A stretch of 64,000 nucleotides of DNA from Fulvivirga maritima (GCF_021389955.1 NZ_CP089980.1:4025001-4089000); one strand, 5' to 3'; shown: positions 52,474 to 62,693, counted from the first letter of the stretch. The notes: generated from the sequence alone by a model not told the origin. Made by a program: numbers and translations.

Positions 52474-55170
52474 CTAGAATCTGTATTCTACCTTGAGCAT
52501 TAAATACCCAGGAATTATTCTGTAAGATATTTGCGAAAGAGCCACATCGGAAAGGTCTGATAGAGTATAGCTCTTATTATTCAACAAATTCTTGCCTTCT
52601 AAGAAGAATGTCATTTTGTTTTTCTTTACTTCATACTTGCAAGATAAATCTAAAAACAGTGTGTGCGTGTCATTTGAGGATAATCCTCCAAAGTTGTAAT
52701 AATCGCCACTTACTTGCCAGCTTAGTTTATTTGTCAATAAAAATGACAGGTCTATAAAACTATTCTTGTTGGTAAAACTTGATTTCACTACGTTTTCTGA
52801 AGATTCAGAATTTACATGTAGCTGATTATTAATAATCATTAAGCCTATGTTATAATTAAAAAATCCGGAAAATGCCGATCTTAACTCTAACCCTACAAAG
52901 TAATTGTTAGCATTTACTTCTCTTAAATTGTGATTAACATAATTATTAAAAGAGGTGGCAGAAAGGCCAAAATTAATCTTAGCATTAGTCCTTAATTTAT
53001 TGATATAACAATCTAGATTAGAACTAAGGTTTATCTTGTTTTGATTATGCATAATAACCTTCTCCAATGTCACATAATTAGGGGTAACCGTGGAAGATGT
53101 TGAAAAAAAGTCATCGTTATGAGTGTAAAGGAAATATGTGTTAAACAAAAACAGATCACTCCAATTGCCTAATCTATAATTTACTAAAATAGAACTTCCA
53201 GGTAATTGATTAAAGTTACCAACTCCCATCTCAAACTGTCGAAAACCAGTTATTGCAAATTGATCATATACTTGCCAGACGGAAGAATTGGTGAATTTAT
53301 ATGCATATGATATGTATATATGATTAATATTATTTATATCCCAACCTAGTATTACGCTAGGGTTTAATTGTAAGAATTTTTCATGAGTTGAAGATGAGTC
53401 AATTCTTTGTATTGTGTTCTGTATATAATGAGTGTCAACACTACCTGAAACTTCTATGTTAGACAGTTTTAATTGGTATTTGGCTCTAATATGAGAGTCA
53501 TGAAGCAAGTAATTAATGTTATTTTGGAAACCACTGGGGTAAGTGGCTTTTAGGTCATTATATAATGTTAACCTAGATTTAAGAGGGGTGCTTTTATATA
53601 AATGACCAGCTTGAACCTGTACTATATCTCCTTTTTTCTGAAATTTATGGAAGTAGTTGCTATTTATAAAGGCATACTTATTTGTGAGATTACTGTTTTG
53701 ATTTAAGCTATTTCCACTCCCTATTTCGAACAACTCCTGATAGAGATATTTATTAACTGAATATTTTTGATCATTAGATCCATCTTTATAGCCTGCATTA
53801 ATATTAAGAATACTATTATCTTGTATTTTTTGGCTGAGCTTAAGTTGTTGCTCTATTGAGGAAAAGTTAGTATTTAAAGTTTCATTGATTTCATCTTCAT
53901 TGAAAATTAATTGATTGAATCCTTTTTCTATACCCAGAGAAAATCTGGTATTTGATTCAATAATAGTATTTTTAGTATTATCAAAGAGTAAATTTATTTG
54001 AGTAATACTAGTGTGGTCAACTTCATTTAAGTTGTAATCATTCGTATTAATAAATGAGGTGTCTGCTATGAAAAATTCATTCTGGCTCAACTGATAGTAG
54101 TTATTATCTTTTCGGTCATATAGTTCTAAAATTTTCAGTTTTAATGTACTGGAAAGATTATATATTGCATTTACTGTGGCTAATTGATCATTATTGAGAT
54201 TAGCCCTGTCCTCACCAAAATTTGATTGGGTTTTAGCCAATTCTACTAAAACTTTTTCGTTTAAAGTTTGACTTCCAAACTCATTGTCGGGTTTGTCATT
54301 GATCAAATGATCAATTTCTCCAGTTGCATTTTTACCTGTATTATTTAAATCTCCTATAATGTAATATTTGCTCTTTTTTGCAAACTTGAAGATATTGGTT
54401 TGAAATAGATGTCTATGTTTTTCAGATAAGCCATAACCTGCTTTAATATTAGCAAACCATTTGCTTTTCACATCATCATTAAGTTTCAGGTTGAGGGCTA
54501 CTTTATCGCTGTTATCGATCCCTCTGAGGAGCCTATTCTCATTGTAGTTTTGAAGAAGTTCAACTTCAGATATGGGTTGTGCAGGCATGTTTTTTGTAAG
54601 TACTTTATATCCATAACTAAAGAAGTCGTCTCCTTCAACCATTACTTTTTCAACTTCTTTTCCTTGTACTTTTATGGTGCCGTCTTCACTAACGCTAATG
54701 CCTGGAATTTTCTTTAAGAGGTCTTCCACTACTTCTTCATTTCCATCAGTAAAGGCTTTTGTATCAAATACTAGAGTGTCTTTCTTTATTTTTATGGGTT
54801 GATTTCCTGAAATAATGACTTGATCAAGTTGCAATATGTCTTCGGATAAAATAACATTTATAGTAATGATATTATCCTTTTGCAAGGTTAATGCTTGAAC
54901 ATGGCGCTCATAGCCTAGCGAAGATACTGATAAGAGAAAATCTCCTTTTTTTGAGTATTTAATTGAAAATTCACCATTATTATCCGAAAAGCTATAATTT
55001 AAAATAAGACTATCTTTTGTTAATAATTGTATAGATGCTCCAGGAATAGCTTTTGAGGATTCGTCTTTAATTTGACCTTTAATTAGTACTTGACTAATTG
55101 AATTAGAAATAGAGCAAAAAAGCAGAAAGGTTATAAAGAGGAGTTTATTACTGTGTGTTCTCCAAGTCAT
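52474..55170 (-). CDS. TonB-dependent-receptor-like outer-membrane barrel (PF14905 type)
   Basis: 898 residues. Signal peptide (LLFITFLLFCSISNSISQ), a carboxypeptidase-regulatory-like beta domain at about 28-115 (KGQIKDESSKAIPGASIQLL), a plug-like domain (LDQVIISGNQPIKIKKDTLV, then DLLKKIPGISVSEDGTIKVQ) at about 115-220, and then a long barrel with aromatic strands to the end (KVEYRF). The plug resembles those of PF14905 outer-membrane proteins rather than SusC. It starts 23 bases inside the end of the GLPGLI gene, so the two are co-translated. It would take up or export a ligand across the outer membrane. Confidence 0.85.
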   Translation of the reverse strand: MTWRTHSNKLLFITFLLFCSISNSISQVLIKGQIKDESSKAIPGASIQLLTKDSLILNYSFSDNNGEFSIKYSKKGDFLLSVSSLGYERHVQALTLQKDNIITINVILSEDILQLDQVIISGNQPIKIKKDTLVFDTKAFTDGNEEVVEDLLKKIPGISVSEDGTIKVQGKEVEKVMVEGDDFFSYGYKVLTKNMPAQPISEVELLQNYNENRLLRGIDNSDKVALNLKLNDDVKSKWFANIKAGYGLSEKHRHLFQTNIFKFAKKSKYYIIGDLNNTGKNATGEIDHLINDKPDNEFGSQTLNEKVLVELAKTQSNFGEDRANLNNDQLATVNAIYNLSSTLKLKILELYDRKDNNYYQLSQNEFFIADTSFINTNDYNLNEVDHTSITQINLLFDNTKNTIIESNTRFSLGIEKGFNQLIFNEDEINETLNTNFSSIEQQLKLSQKIQDNSILNINAGYKDGSNDQKYSVNKYLYQELFEIGSGNSLNQNSNLTNKYAFINSNYFHKFQKKGDIVQVQAGHLYKSTPLKSRLTLYNDLKATYPSGFQNNINYLLHDSHIRAKYQLKLSNIEVSGSVDTHYIQNTIQRIDSSSTHEKFLQLNPSVILGWDINNINHIYISYAYKFTNSSVWQVYDQFAITGFRQFEMGVGNFNQLPGSSILVNYRLGNWSDLFLFNTYFLYTHNDDFFSTSSTVTPNYVTLEKVIMHNQNKINLSSNLDCYINKLRTNAKINFGLSATSFNNYVNHNLREVNANNYFVGLELRSAFSGFFNYNIGLMIINNQLHVNSESSENVVKSSFTNKNSFIDLSFLLTNKLSWQVSGDYYNFGGLSSNDTHTLFLDLSCKYEVKKNKMTFFLEGKNLLNNKSYTLSDLSDVALSQISYRIIPGYLMLKVEYRF

Positions 55171-55963
55171 AACGCTCTATATTTTCATTTTTACAACTCT
55201 CACAATTTCGATCAATTTTCATAGGAGTAGCACCTTTTGGCGTATACCTTGCAGCTAGTTTGGCGAAATTTTCTTCGGTTAGTCGATCTCTTTCATTGAG
55301 GTAGTTTTCTATAATTAATGCCTGATCTAAGTCATTAGGAACAGTTAATTTGCAATTGTTCGTTGTAGAATTGAGGTTTACATGTTGTGCTACGATGTAT
55401 AGTAATTTATCGGCATCATAGATTTCCATAATTAGGCCAGGGAGACCGTAAGCTTTCCATGGACCATAGGGTACTGGTATTTTAGTTGTAAACCAAGCGG
55501 TATAATCTCTACCTCTAAAGTGTGCTGTGGCTTTTTGACATAAGAAGTTTCCTATATTCTTTGATTCTGGCAGTAATTCCCAATTCCATAGGCTGTCTCG
55601 ATCGATTACAACTAAGACGTGATTATACCATATTTCTCTAAAATAGAGATGATCTTTCGAATTATAGTAAAATTTAGGAGTCAGATTCTTACGTCCGGAA
55701 ACTATAGTCATAGTACCGCTGGTATATTCTCCTGAGTTATCATATGCTTTGTGTTTTTGATCAGATGATTTGTTGATTTCAATTTCTTCCGTATATGAAC
55801 CTTTTGTGCCGAAAGTCATCTCATATGTTGTGTTAAATGTGCCATATGAGAATGATTGAGTTTCATTATATATCACTTTACCACAATTAGTGTTTTGTGC
55901 GATTAAAGGAGCAGTGACTAGCACTAATAAGAAAAATGAGAATAAAATTTTATAACTATTCAT
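55148..55963 (-). CDS. GLPGLI family protein
   Basis: 271 residues with a signal peptide (LFSFFLLVLVTAPLIAQ). The family name motif lies at about residue 177 in WKAYGLPGLIMEIYDAD (TIGR01200). A CxxC-type pair, NCESCKN, sits near the C-terminus. It is secreted, probably periplasmic or surface-attached, and of unknown biochemical role. It lies directly between a short Cys-containing secreted peptide gene and the TonB-type barrel gene, with which it overlaps. GLPGLI proteins are commonly found next to such barrels in this phylum. Confidence 0.92.
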   Translation of the reverse strand: MNSYKILFSFFLLVLVTAPLIAQNTNCGKVIYNETQSFSYGTFNTTYEMTFGTKGSYTEEIEINKSSDQKHKAYDNSGEYTSGTMTIVSGRKNLTPKFYYNSKDHLYFREIWYNHVLVVIDRDSLWNWELLPESKNIGNFLCQKATAHFRGRDYTAWFTTKIPVPYGPWKAYGLPGLIMEIYDADKLLYIVAQHVNLNSTTNNCKLTVPNDLDQALIIENYLNERDRLTEENFAKLAARYTPKGATPMKIDRNCESCKNENIERYDLENTQ

Positions 55964-56021
55964 TGTAAATTCTATATAACTAGTTTCATAAGATGATAAA
56001 AAATTTGAAATGAAAAAAGTG

Positions 56022-56049
56022 AAGGCCGAATAATGAGGTATACGGCCTT
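56022..56049 (-). terminator. Terminator just after the peptide gene
   Basis: AAGGCCG pairs with CGGCCTT around a 14-base loop. T-rich sequence lies on both sides (TTTTTT after it on the minus strand at 56014-56019). It stands between the peptide gene and the GLPGLI gene, so read-through would set the peptide-to-receptor ratio. Confidence 0.75.
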
Positions 56050-56060
56050 ATTTTTTAATG

Positions 56061-56288
56061 TTATCGTATTTCAACTTCATCTAGGCAATAGGCATAAACC
56101 CATTCACCGCAGGTACGGGTTCCATTAGAAGTGGTGCATATGCGGTATCTACAATAACCTTCATTAACCATTTCATACTCATATTTAACCGTATTTGTGG
56201 TCGGTGAGTCTGATTTTTCTAAGTCATTGCTCAAGGCAAAGCCCACTGAAGCAATTGTCAAAACTGAAAGAAGAATAAGTTTTTTCAT
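56061..56288 (-). CDS. Short secreted peptide precursor with four cysteines
   Basis: 75 residues: a signal peptide (MKKLILLSVLTIASVGFALS) and a mature part of about 55 residues. The mature part has Cys46, Cys51, Cys60 and Cys68, spaced x4, x8 and x7, in a Tyr-rich context (GYCRYRIC and EWVYAYCLDE). Two disulfides are possible. No family recognised. It is followed by a terminator and then the GLPGLI and TonB-barrel genes on the same strand. The layout suggests a peptide whose partners are encoded next to it, such as a receptor-bound or exported peptide. Confidence 0.75.
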   Translation of the reverse strand: MKKLILLSVLTIASVGFALSNDLEKSDSPTTNTVKYEYEMVNEGYCRYRICTTSNGTRTCGEWVYAYCLDEVEIR

Positions 56289-56623
56289 ATTTACTGTATT
56301 TTTATTTATGAATAATTAATATATGTAATAAAAAATATATAAACAATTAAAATAATCATATAATATAATAAAATGAAAATATAAACTTTAATGAGTTATA
56401 TAATTTGTCTTAGAATAGTGGAGGGAAATTGCCTAAATACATCATTTTATGAACTCTTGGATAATGATAAAGTAACTGCTAACTCAGATAGGATGTGAAT
56501 TTCAATTATGTGATTCTATCTAAATTTATGTATTTAGCTAGCTGACATTTCAAAGATCAGCTTGCTTTTAGAATTTGTACAATACACATCGACGAGATAC
56601 CGTTTTCTACCACTATCTCATTT
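56289..56623. other. AT-rich intergenic stretch
   Basis: Between the permease and peptide genes. It is very AT-rich, with no convincing ORF or promoter. A six-base stem (AGCTGA/TCAGCT, near 56541-56565) may relate to the end of the permease transcript. I see nothing else. Confidence 0.6.
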
Positions 56624-58990
56624 CTAATCTTCATACTTTAAGCTCTCTATCAATTTTATTCTTAGGGCTTTGATGCCATAGAGGGCGGTGATAGATATGG
56701 TGATGACCAACACGGCGACTCCTCCTAGGATAATGTTAATAAGGCTGTTATCTATTTTGTAGGCAAAATTATTGAGCCAATACTTAGATAGTAAATAGGC
56801 CAGGGGCGAGGCGATTAAGAAGGCCACAAATACTAAGACTACAAACTGCCTGGAGAGTAATACGGTCACTTGTGCTGTGGAAGCTCCGAATAACTTTCTA
56901 ATACCTATTTCACGAGTTTTTTTATGAACCATAAGAGCGGTTAGACCTATAAGGCCGATGCCTGCTATAAAAAGGGTGATAATGCTAAAGGAGAGAAACA
57001 GTTGGCTGATTTTTTCTTCATATCTATATAAATGATCATATTCAGAATCTAGAAAGCTATAATTAAATGCGGAGGCACCTTCTATTTTTGACCACGTATC
57101 TTTAATGAAATTAATAGTGGAATTCATATTTTCAGGTGATACTCTAATCAGTAAGTAAGCGTATCGGTCGGGCACAAATTCAAATACCAGATTACCAATA
57201 GACTGATGTAATGACTGGAAATGGAAATCATCAGTTACGCCTATGACGGGCTTGTATTGCATATCTCCATGTCTTACTCGTAGATCTTTGCCTAAAATAT
57301 TGTCTTCCGTATCTCCAATGGTTTTTAGTAAAGTTTTGTTTACTACTATACCGTTCAGTTGCTGGGCCTGCGTTTGTAGGTTGGGAGACTTAGCTATCAT
57401 AGGCAGGTTCATCACTTCAAAAAAGTTAGGATCTATAGAAATAGTGTAGCATTCCAGTCTTTTATCATCAGTAAAAATGTTTACTCCTTCTGGCGTTTGA
57501 ATGTTAATAGGCAGCTGCGAGGTAGCAGTAATACCCAAAACCTGCGGGTTGGAAAGCACAGATGCTTTAAAGGGCTCATACTTTTGTATAGGCTCTGGAA
57601 GACTAATCGACAGAATCTGATCTTTATCAATGCCGAGCTTGGTGTGCTGCATGTAATACAGCTGTTTGTAAATCACAACTGTAGAGGCGATCAATACTAT
57701 GGAAGCTGTGAATTGGAAAACAATGAGCAATTTTCTAAGTGAGAGGCCTTTATAATTATTGGTGATTTTAGATTTAAGAATATCAATAGGCTGGAATTTG
57801 GATAAAACCAGAGCCGGAAAAAGTCCTGAAAGTAGCCCAATAACAGCTGCGGCGCCAATAAATATGCTTAGGTGTGGTAAAGTATATAGGTCTATATAAA
57901 GGTTTTCATTAGTGATCTGAGTAAATGGTGCTTTGAAAATTTCTATACATAGCAGTGCTAGAATGGAAGCAAACAGCGAGATTAAAATTGATTCTGCCAG
58001 AAACTGGCCAATCAGCTCTTTTCTGAAAGCACCCATGGTTTTTCTGATTCCTATTTCTTTTGACCTGCTAAACGACCGTGATGTAGCCAGGTTTACATAG
58101 TTAATGCCGGCAATTAACAAAAGCAGACCCAAAATAATGCTGAAGAGGTATACATAACGGATGTCGCCGTTGGCCTCCAGCTCAAACATAAGATGAGAGT
58201 TGAAATGTATGTCAGTAAGAGGTTGCAGGTATAGCTGCAAGTCTTCTTCTGCCTTTAGCTCTTTGGTAACTTGGGTGATTTTGCTTTTTACTTCCTCAGG
58301 TGTGGAATTAGGGTTGATTTTTAAATAAGTAGCGAATACTACTCCACTACCAAAACCGGTGATATTTCCGGCCCAGGGGTGATTGATCATTGGTGCCAGC
58401 ACATCAAATTTAAAATGTGAGTTATCAGGAATGTCTTTAATAACTGCGCTTACTATAAAATCTTGCTCGTCGTCTAAAGTGAGAGATTGATTGATGGGGT
58501 CTGCTTCATTAAAATATTTGGAGGCTGTACTTTCTGTAATTACAATATGGTTAGGAGCTGATAGCGCTTTGTTCGCATTGCCTTTTATTATCTCAAAACT
58601 AAAAATATTGAAAAAGGTACTGTCGGCATAGAATAGGCGATCATTAGAGAATGATTTGGTACCTGTGCTTAATTTATGAGTGCCTCCGAATTGCCCGGCA
58701 TTGAAGAGCCTGGTGCTACTTTCAATTTCAGCAATTTTATCAAGGATCAGAGGTTTTACCGTAGGGTAGGTGGTGGCGATGCCTTGTTCATCTTCACCGG
58801 AAGAGGTTACGGCTCTATAGATGTTTTCTGCATCAGCGTTAAATTGATCATAGCTCATTTCTTTCTGGATCCAGCTGTAAATAAAAAAGCTAGAGGCAAA
58901 TGCTATGGCCAGGCCTATGATGTTGATTCCGCTATAGAACTTATTTCTGCTGAAATTTCTAAATGCAACTTTTATGTAATTCTTTATCAT
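56624..58990 (-). CDS. MacB/FtsX-type ABC transporter permease, about 788 aa
   Basis: The ATG at 58990 (MIKNYIKVAFRNFSRNKFYS) is preferred; an in-frame start at 59023 would add 11 residues not seen in the family. The layout is the same as the gene at 49236: two FtsX halves with extracytoplasmic domains. Coupling regions are SFSRSKEIGIRKTMGAFR and HKKTREIGIRKLFGAS, and the end is RIKLIESLKYED. No ATPase gene is adjacent. Together with the gene at 49236 it flanks the peptide/GLPGLI/TonB cluster. Confidence 0.9.
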   Translation of the reverse strand: MIKNYIKVAFRNFSRNKFYSGINIIGLAIAFASSFFIYSWIQKEMSYDQFNADAENIYRAVTSSGEDEQGIATTYPTVKPLILDKIAEIESSTRLFNAGQFGGTHKLSTGTKSFSNDRLFYADSTFFNIFSFEIIKGNANKALSAPNHIVITESTASKYFNEADPINQSLTLDDEQDFIVSAVIKDIPDNSHFKFDVLAPMINHPWAGNITGFGSGVVFATYLKINPNSTPEEVKSKITQVTKELKAEEDLQLYLQPLTDIHFNSHLMFELEANGDIRYVYLFSIILGLLLLIAGINYVNLATSRSFSRSKEIGIRKTMGAFRKELIGQFLAESILISLFASILALLCIEIFKAPFTQITNENLYIDLYTLPHLSIFIGAAAVIGLLSGLFPALVLSKFQPIDILKSKITNNYKGLSLRKLLIVFQFTASIVLIASTVVIYKQLYYMQHTKLGIDKDQILSISLPEPIQKYEPFKASVLSNPQVLGITATSQLPINIQTPEGVNIFTDDKRLECYTISIDPNFFEVMNLPMIAKSPNLQTQAQQLNGIVVNKTLLKTIGDTEDNILGKDLRVRHGDMQYKPVIGVTDDFHFQSLHQSIGNLVFEFVPDRYAYLLIRVSPENMNSTINFIKDTWSKIEGASAFNYSFLDSEYDHLYRYEEKISQLFLSFSIITLFIAGIGLIGLTALMVHKKTREIGIRKLFGASTAQVTVLLSRQFVVLVFVAFLIASPLAYLLSKYWLNNFAYKIDNSLINIILGGVAVLVITISITALYGIKALRIKLIESLKYED

Positions 58991-59546
58991 AGCACAAGAT
59001 TTTTGAAACGAATTACAAAGCAAATGCCATTATTAAAGTATTTGATAATCAGTTAATTGTGTTAATTTTTATTGCTTTAAATGTTCGTTCAAGAACAAGA
59101 TTGGTCGGGAGCGAACGGTTGCTTGATGTTTAATTAAAATTAAAGGAAATATTAAGTCTTATGCTAATTTTTGATGCTGAAATTAGTCCTGCTGTCATCT
59201 GGCGAAATAATGCAATAATTAAATTTTAATTTTCATTTAACAGCGGATGTAAATAGTAATGAAGAATAGAGGTTGATATTACTTTTATACTCATTTGAAA
59301 ATCATCGGAGTTTAGCCTAAAGCAATTTTTATTCTTTTCTTCAGGTAAATTAATTCACTTCATTTTTATGTTAATCTAAGATTCGTATCCCTATTGAGTT
59401 TCTGTTAAGGAGTGTAAATAATGTTAAAAAACACATAATCACTATTTTAAACAACCAGTTAACCCAGTCGATAGATTTGTGGTAAGATCATGCACTCTGT
59501 AAGTGTCTATTTATGAGTGTTTTATTAACAATCAATCCGACTAACT
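58991..59546. other. Long intergenic region between divergent genes
   Basis: About 550 bases separate the minus-strand permease from the plus-strand SusC-like gene. A -7 element for the latter lies at 59472. GTTC-AA-GAAC (59087-59096) and further GTTCG/CGAAC pieces near 59085-59115 look palindromic. I see no convincing ORF. Confidence 0.6.
59472..59479 (+). promoter_or_regulatory. -7 element upstream of the SusC-like gene
   Basis: TAGATTTG, matching TAnnTTTG, about 70 bases before the ATG at 59547. No clear -33 element. Confidence 0.45.
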
Positions 59547-62500
59547 ATGAAAAGAACTTTACTGGTTATTTTAATTATGATGTTTTTTTATTCGGGAGGG
59601 GCTTTTGCACAAAGCCTTATCCGGGGTAAGGTAACGGATGTTTCTGGCGCAGGATTGCCAGGTGTCAACATTATTGTGAAAGGCACTAATGTAGGTACGG
59701 TTTCCTCAGCCTCTGGAGATTATCAGCTTCAGGCGTCAGCTGATGCTACTTTGATTTTTAGTTTTATTGGCTATCAAAAGCAAGAGGTGCAAGTGTCTGC
59801 TCGTAGTACGGTGGATGTATCACTGCAAGAGGAGCAAACCAGCCTTGAAGAGGTGGTGGTTACGGCCATAGGTATAAAGCAGCAAAAGAAAAAGCTCGGT
59901 TATGCCACCCAGGAGGTGAATACAGAAGTTATAGAAGAGGCCAGAACCATGAATTTGGGTAATGCTCTTTCAGGCAGAGTGGCGGGGCTCACGGTAAATA
60001 ATCCAACAGGTATTTTTCAGTCACCATCTTTTAGTTTAAGAGGCAAAAAGCCCCTTATTGTTCTAGATGGTGTGCCGGTAGAAACTGATCTTTATGATAT
60101 TTCACCAGAAGATATTGAAAGTATAAATGTTTTAAAAGGAGGAGCGGCCTCAGCACTTTATGGTTCCAGAGGTCAGAATGGAGCTATTCTTATCACTCGA
60201 AAAAATGCTTCAAAGCAAGGTCTAACCGTTACCGCTTCTACCAGTAATATGGTTACGGCTGGCTTTACGGTATATCCTGAAACGCAGACTGAATATGGAA
60301 ATGGATCTAACGGTCAATACGAATTTTGGGATGGTGCCGATGGAGGTATTTCTGATGGTGATATGATCTGGGGACCTAAATTTGAGCCTGGCGTTAAAGT
60401 TCCTCAGTGGAATAGCCCTATAAGAGATAAAGAAACAGGTGAAGTGATAGAGTGGTATGGTAATGTGGCCGGCACCGTGTATGATGATAAATCAAGGTAC
60501 GAAAGAGTACCTACAGATTGGGTGCAACATGATAACTTAAAAGACTTTTTAGGAACAGGAGTAGTTACAAAAAATGACTTTTCTGTCGCTTATCAGGGAG
60601 ATAAATCACGGTTTTACTTTTCGGGTAACTATGCTTATCAGAAAGGGCGTGTGCCTAATACCTCTATGCATACGGGTGGACTTACATTTAACTCGTCTTT
60701 TGATCTGGCAGATAACCTGATTTTAGATGCTGCTGTGAGTTATAATAAAGTTTATTCCCCCAACTTTCCACGCTATGGCTATGGCCCTAAAAATCATATG
60801 TATACCATACTTATTTGGATGGGTGATGATGTAAATGGACAAGATCTTAATAATCATAGATATGTGCCTGGGTTAGAGGGGTATCGTCAGGCAAATTATA
60901 ATTACGCATGGTATAATAATGTGTACTTTGCAGCTAATGAACTTAATCAGGAATTCAATAAAAATACTGTCGATGGTAAATTGAAGCTTAGGTATGAGAT
61001 TACTAAAGACTTTTACCTTCAAGGAAGGGTTTCTGCTCGTCAGCAAAGTACTTTTGAAGACAGGGAGACGCCAAAGTCCTATATGAATTATGATGACTCT
61101 AGAAATGGTGATTATAAGACTTGGAATACTGATCAGCTCAATTTTGATACGGACATTTTAGCCTCTTACTCTAAAGATCTTAATAGTCAATTAGGTTTTA
61201 CTGTTAATGCAGGAGCTTCTCATTTTTATAGAAAATATCAGCAAGAACATTCTTCTACTGACGGCCTTATAGTTCCAGAAATTTATAATCTGAGCAATAC
61301 GCAAGGTAATGTGAAGGCTACTAATGACCTGAAAGAAAAGGCTATTAAAAGTGTGTACGGTACTGTAGAGTTCGACTTTATGAATTCTATCTTTCTGAAT
61401 TTCTCTGCTAGAAATGACTGGTCTTCTACATTACCGGTTGCCAATAATTCTTATTTCTACCCTTCGGCCTCTCTAAGCGGAGTCTTATCAGAATTTATCA
61501 ATTTTCCTTCCGTTATAGATTATTTTAAAGTGTACGGTTCATGGTCCAGAGTTTCCAGTGACTTAAATCCTTATGAGATCTATGCTACGTATCAACAAGG
61601 CATAACTTATGGATCAACTCCATCAGTTAAATATCCTTCAGGTCTTATTAATTCAGAGATAATGCCGGCAAGATCTACTACTACAGAAATAGGATTTAAC
61701 ACCTCTTTAGTGGAGAGAAAACTATCATTAGAGGCTACTTATTACAGAATTCTAGATGAAAATCAGATTATTGACTTGAATATATCTGATGCTTCAGGCT
61801 TCTCTACACGTAAGGTGAACGGTAACGAGTATACCACTAACGGAGTGGAAGTAATGTTAAATTACAATGCTATTAGAAAGAGCGATTTCAACTGGAACAT
61901 AGGGCTTAATTGGTCTCGGTCAGTGAAGAAAATAACAGATATATATGGAGCCAGCGGCCGCTTTAAAGATCTTAGAGAGGGAGATAGAGAAGACAGCTAC
62001 TATGCCACCGTATGGCAAAAAAGTGCTGATGGTCAGGTAATTATTGATGAAAATACAGGCTTGCCTACTAAAGATTCTTATAAGCAGAATTTAGGACACC
62101 TTGATCCTTCATGGAGATTGGGACTTCAGAATGTGTTTAAGGTCAAAGATTTTACTGTTAACATAGATGTTGATGGTGCCTGGGGCGGCCTTATTAACTC
62201 TGTTACTATAGAGAAAATGTGGTGGGGGGGCAAGCACCCTAATTCTACTAAATATCGAGATGAGGAATATGCAGCAGGTAGACCTATTTATGTGCCTGAA
62301 GGAGTTAATGTTACAGATGGCGAGCTTACCAGAGATGTGAATGGAAATGTTATATCTGATACCCGATCTTATTCGCAAAACACCACCGCTGTAAGCTGGC
62401 AAACCTGGAGCCAGGTTTATCCTTATCAGGCCAAGGTAACAGAAGATGAAAATGAGTTTTTTGCTAATACTTTTGATAGGTCATATTTCAAACTAAGAAG

Positions 62501-62693
62501 GGTGTCAGTAAGTTATGATCTGTTAAATATTATAGAATCGGATAAATTGAATCATCTCAACTTGTCAGTATACGGCTATAACCTGGCCATTTGGAAGAAA
62601 ATGCCATACTTGGATCCTGATTATGGCAATGACAAAGACCTTCAGGATCCTTCTTCAAGGTATGTTGGAGTTACACTGCAAGCCATATTTTAA
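59547..62693 (+). CDS. SusC/RagA-family TonB-linked outer-membrane protein
   Basis: 1048 residues. Signal peptide (about 1-21), carboxypeptidase-regulatory-like domain (GKVTDVSGAGLPGVNIIVKG) at about 25-100, then the TonB box/plug with EEVVVTAIGIKQQKKKLGYA and the diagnostic VLKGGAASALYGSRGQNGAI near 205, and a large barrel ending PDYGND, then SSRYVGVTLQAIF. It imports oligosaccharides or peptides with the SusD-like lipoprotein as lid. The SusD gene follows 25 bases downstream, so the pair forms one unit. The substrate would be told by hydrolase genes beyond the window. Confidence 0.96.
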   Translation: MKRTLLVILIMMFFYSGGAFAQSLIRGKVTDVSGAGLPGVNIIVKGTNVGTVSSASGDYQLQASADATLIFSFIGYQKQEVQVSARSTVDVSLQEEQTSLEEVVVTAIGIKQQKKKLGYATQEVNTEVIEEARTMNLGNALSGRVAGLTVNNPTGIFQSPSFSLRGKKPLIVLDGVPVETDLYDISPEDIESINVLKGGAASALYGSRGQNGAILITRKNASKQGLTVTASTSNMVTAGFTVYPETQTEYGNGSNGQYEFWDGADGGISDGDMIWGPKFEPGVKVPQWNSPIRDKETGEVIEWYGNVAGTVYDDKSRYERVPTDWVQHDNLKDFLGTGVVTKNDFSVAYQGDKSRFYFSGNYAYQKGRVPNTSMHTGGLTFNSSFDLADNLILDAAVSYNKVYSPNFPRYGYGPKNHMYTILIWMGDDVNGQDLNNHRYVPGLEGYRQANYNYAWYNNVYFAANELNQEFNKNTVDGKLKLRYEITKDFYLQGRVSARQQSTFEDRETPKSYMNYDDSRNGDYKTWNTDQLNFDTDILASYSKDLNSQLGFTVNAGASHFYRKYQQEHSSTDGLIVPEIYNLSNTQGNVKATNDLKEKAIKSVYGTVEFDFMNSIFLNFSARNDWSSTLPVANNSYFYPSASLSGVLSEFINFPSVIDYFKVYGSWSRVSSDLNPYEIYATYQQGITYGSTPSVKYPSGLINSEIMPARSTTTEIGFNTSLVERKLSLEATYYRILDENQIIDLNISDASGFSTRKVNGNEYTTNGVEVMLNYNAIRKSDFNWNIGLNWSRSVKKITDIYGASGRFKDLREGDREDSYYATVWQKSADGQVIIDENTGLPTKDSYKQNLGHLDPSWRLGLQNVFKVKDFTVNIDVDGAWGGLINSVTIEKMWWGGKHPNSTKYRDEEYAAGRPIYVPEGVNVTDGELTRDVNGNVISDTRSYSQNTTAVSWQTWSQVYPYQAKVTEDENEFFANTFDRSYFKLRRVSVSYDLLNIIESDKLNHLNLSVYGYNLAIWKKMPYLDPDYGNDKDLQDPSSRYVGVTLQAIF

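Noticed and set aside
56391-56498. 35-codon frame in the AT-rich spacer next to the peptide gene
   Set aside because: No signal peptide and no cysteine pattern like the neighbour; too short to support.
59161-59230. 22-codon frame upstream of the SusC-like gene
   Set aside because: No ribosome-binding or family evidence.
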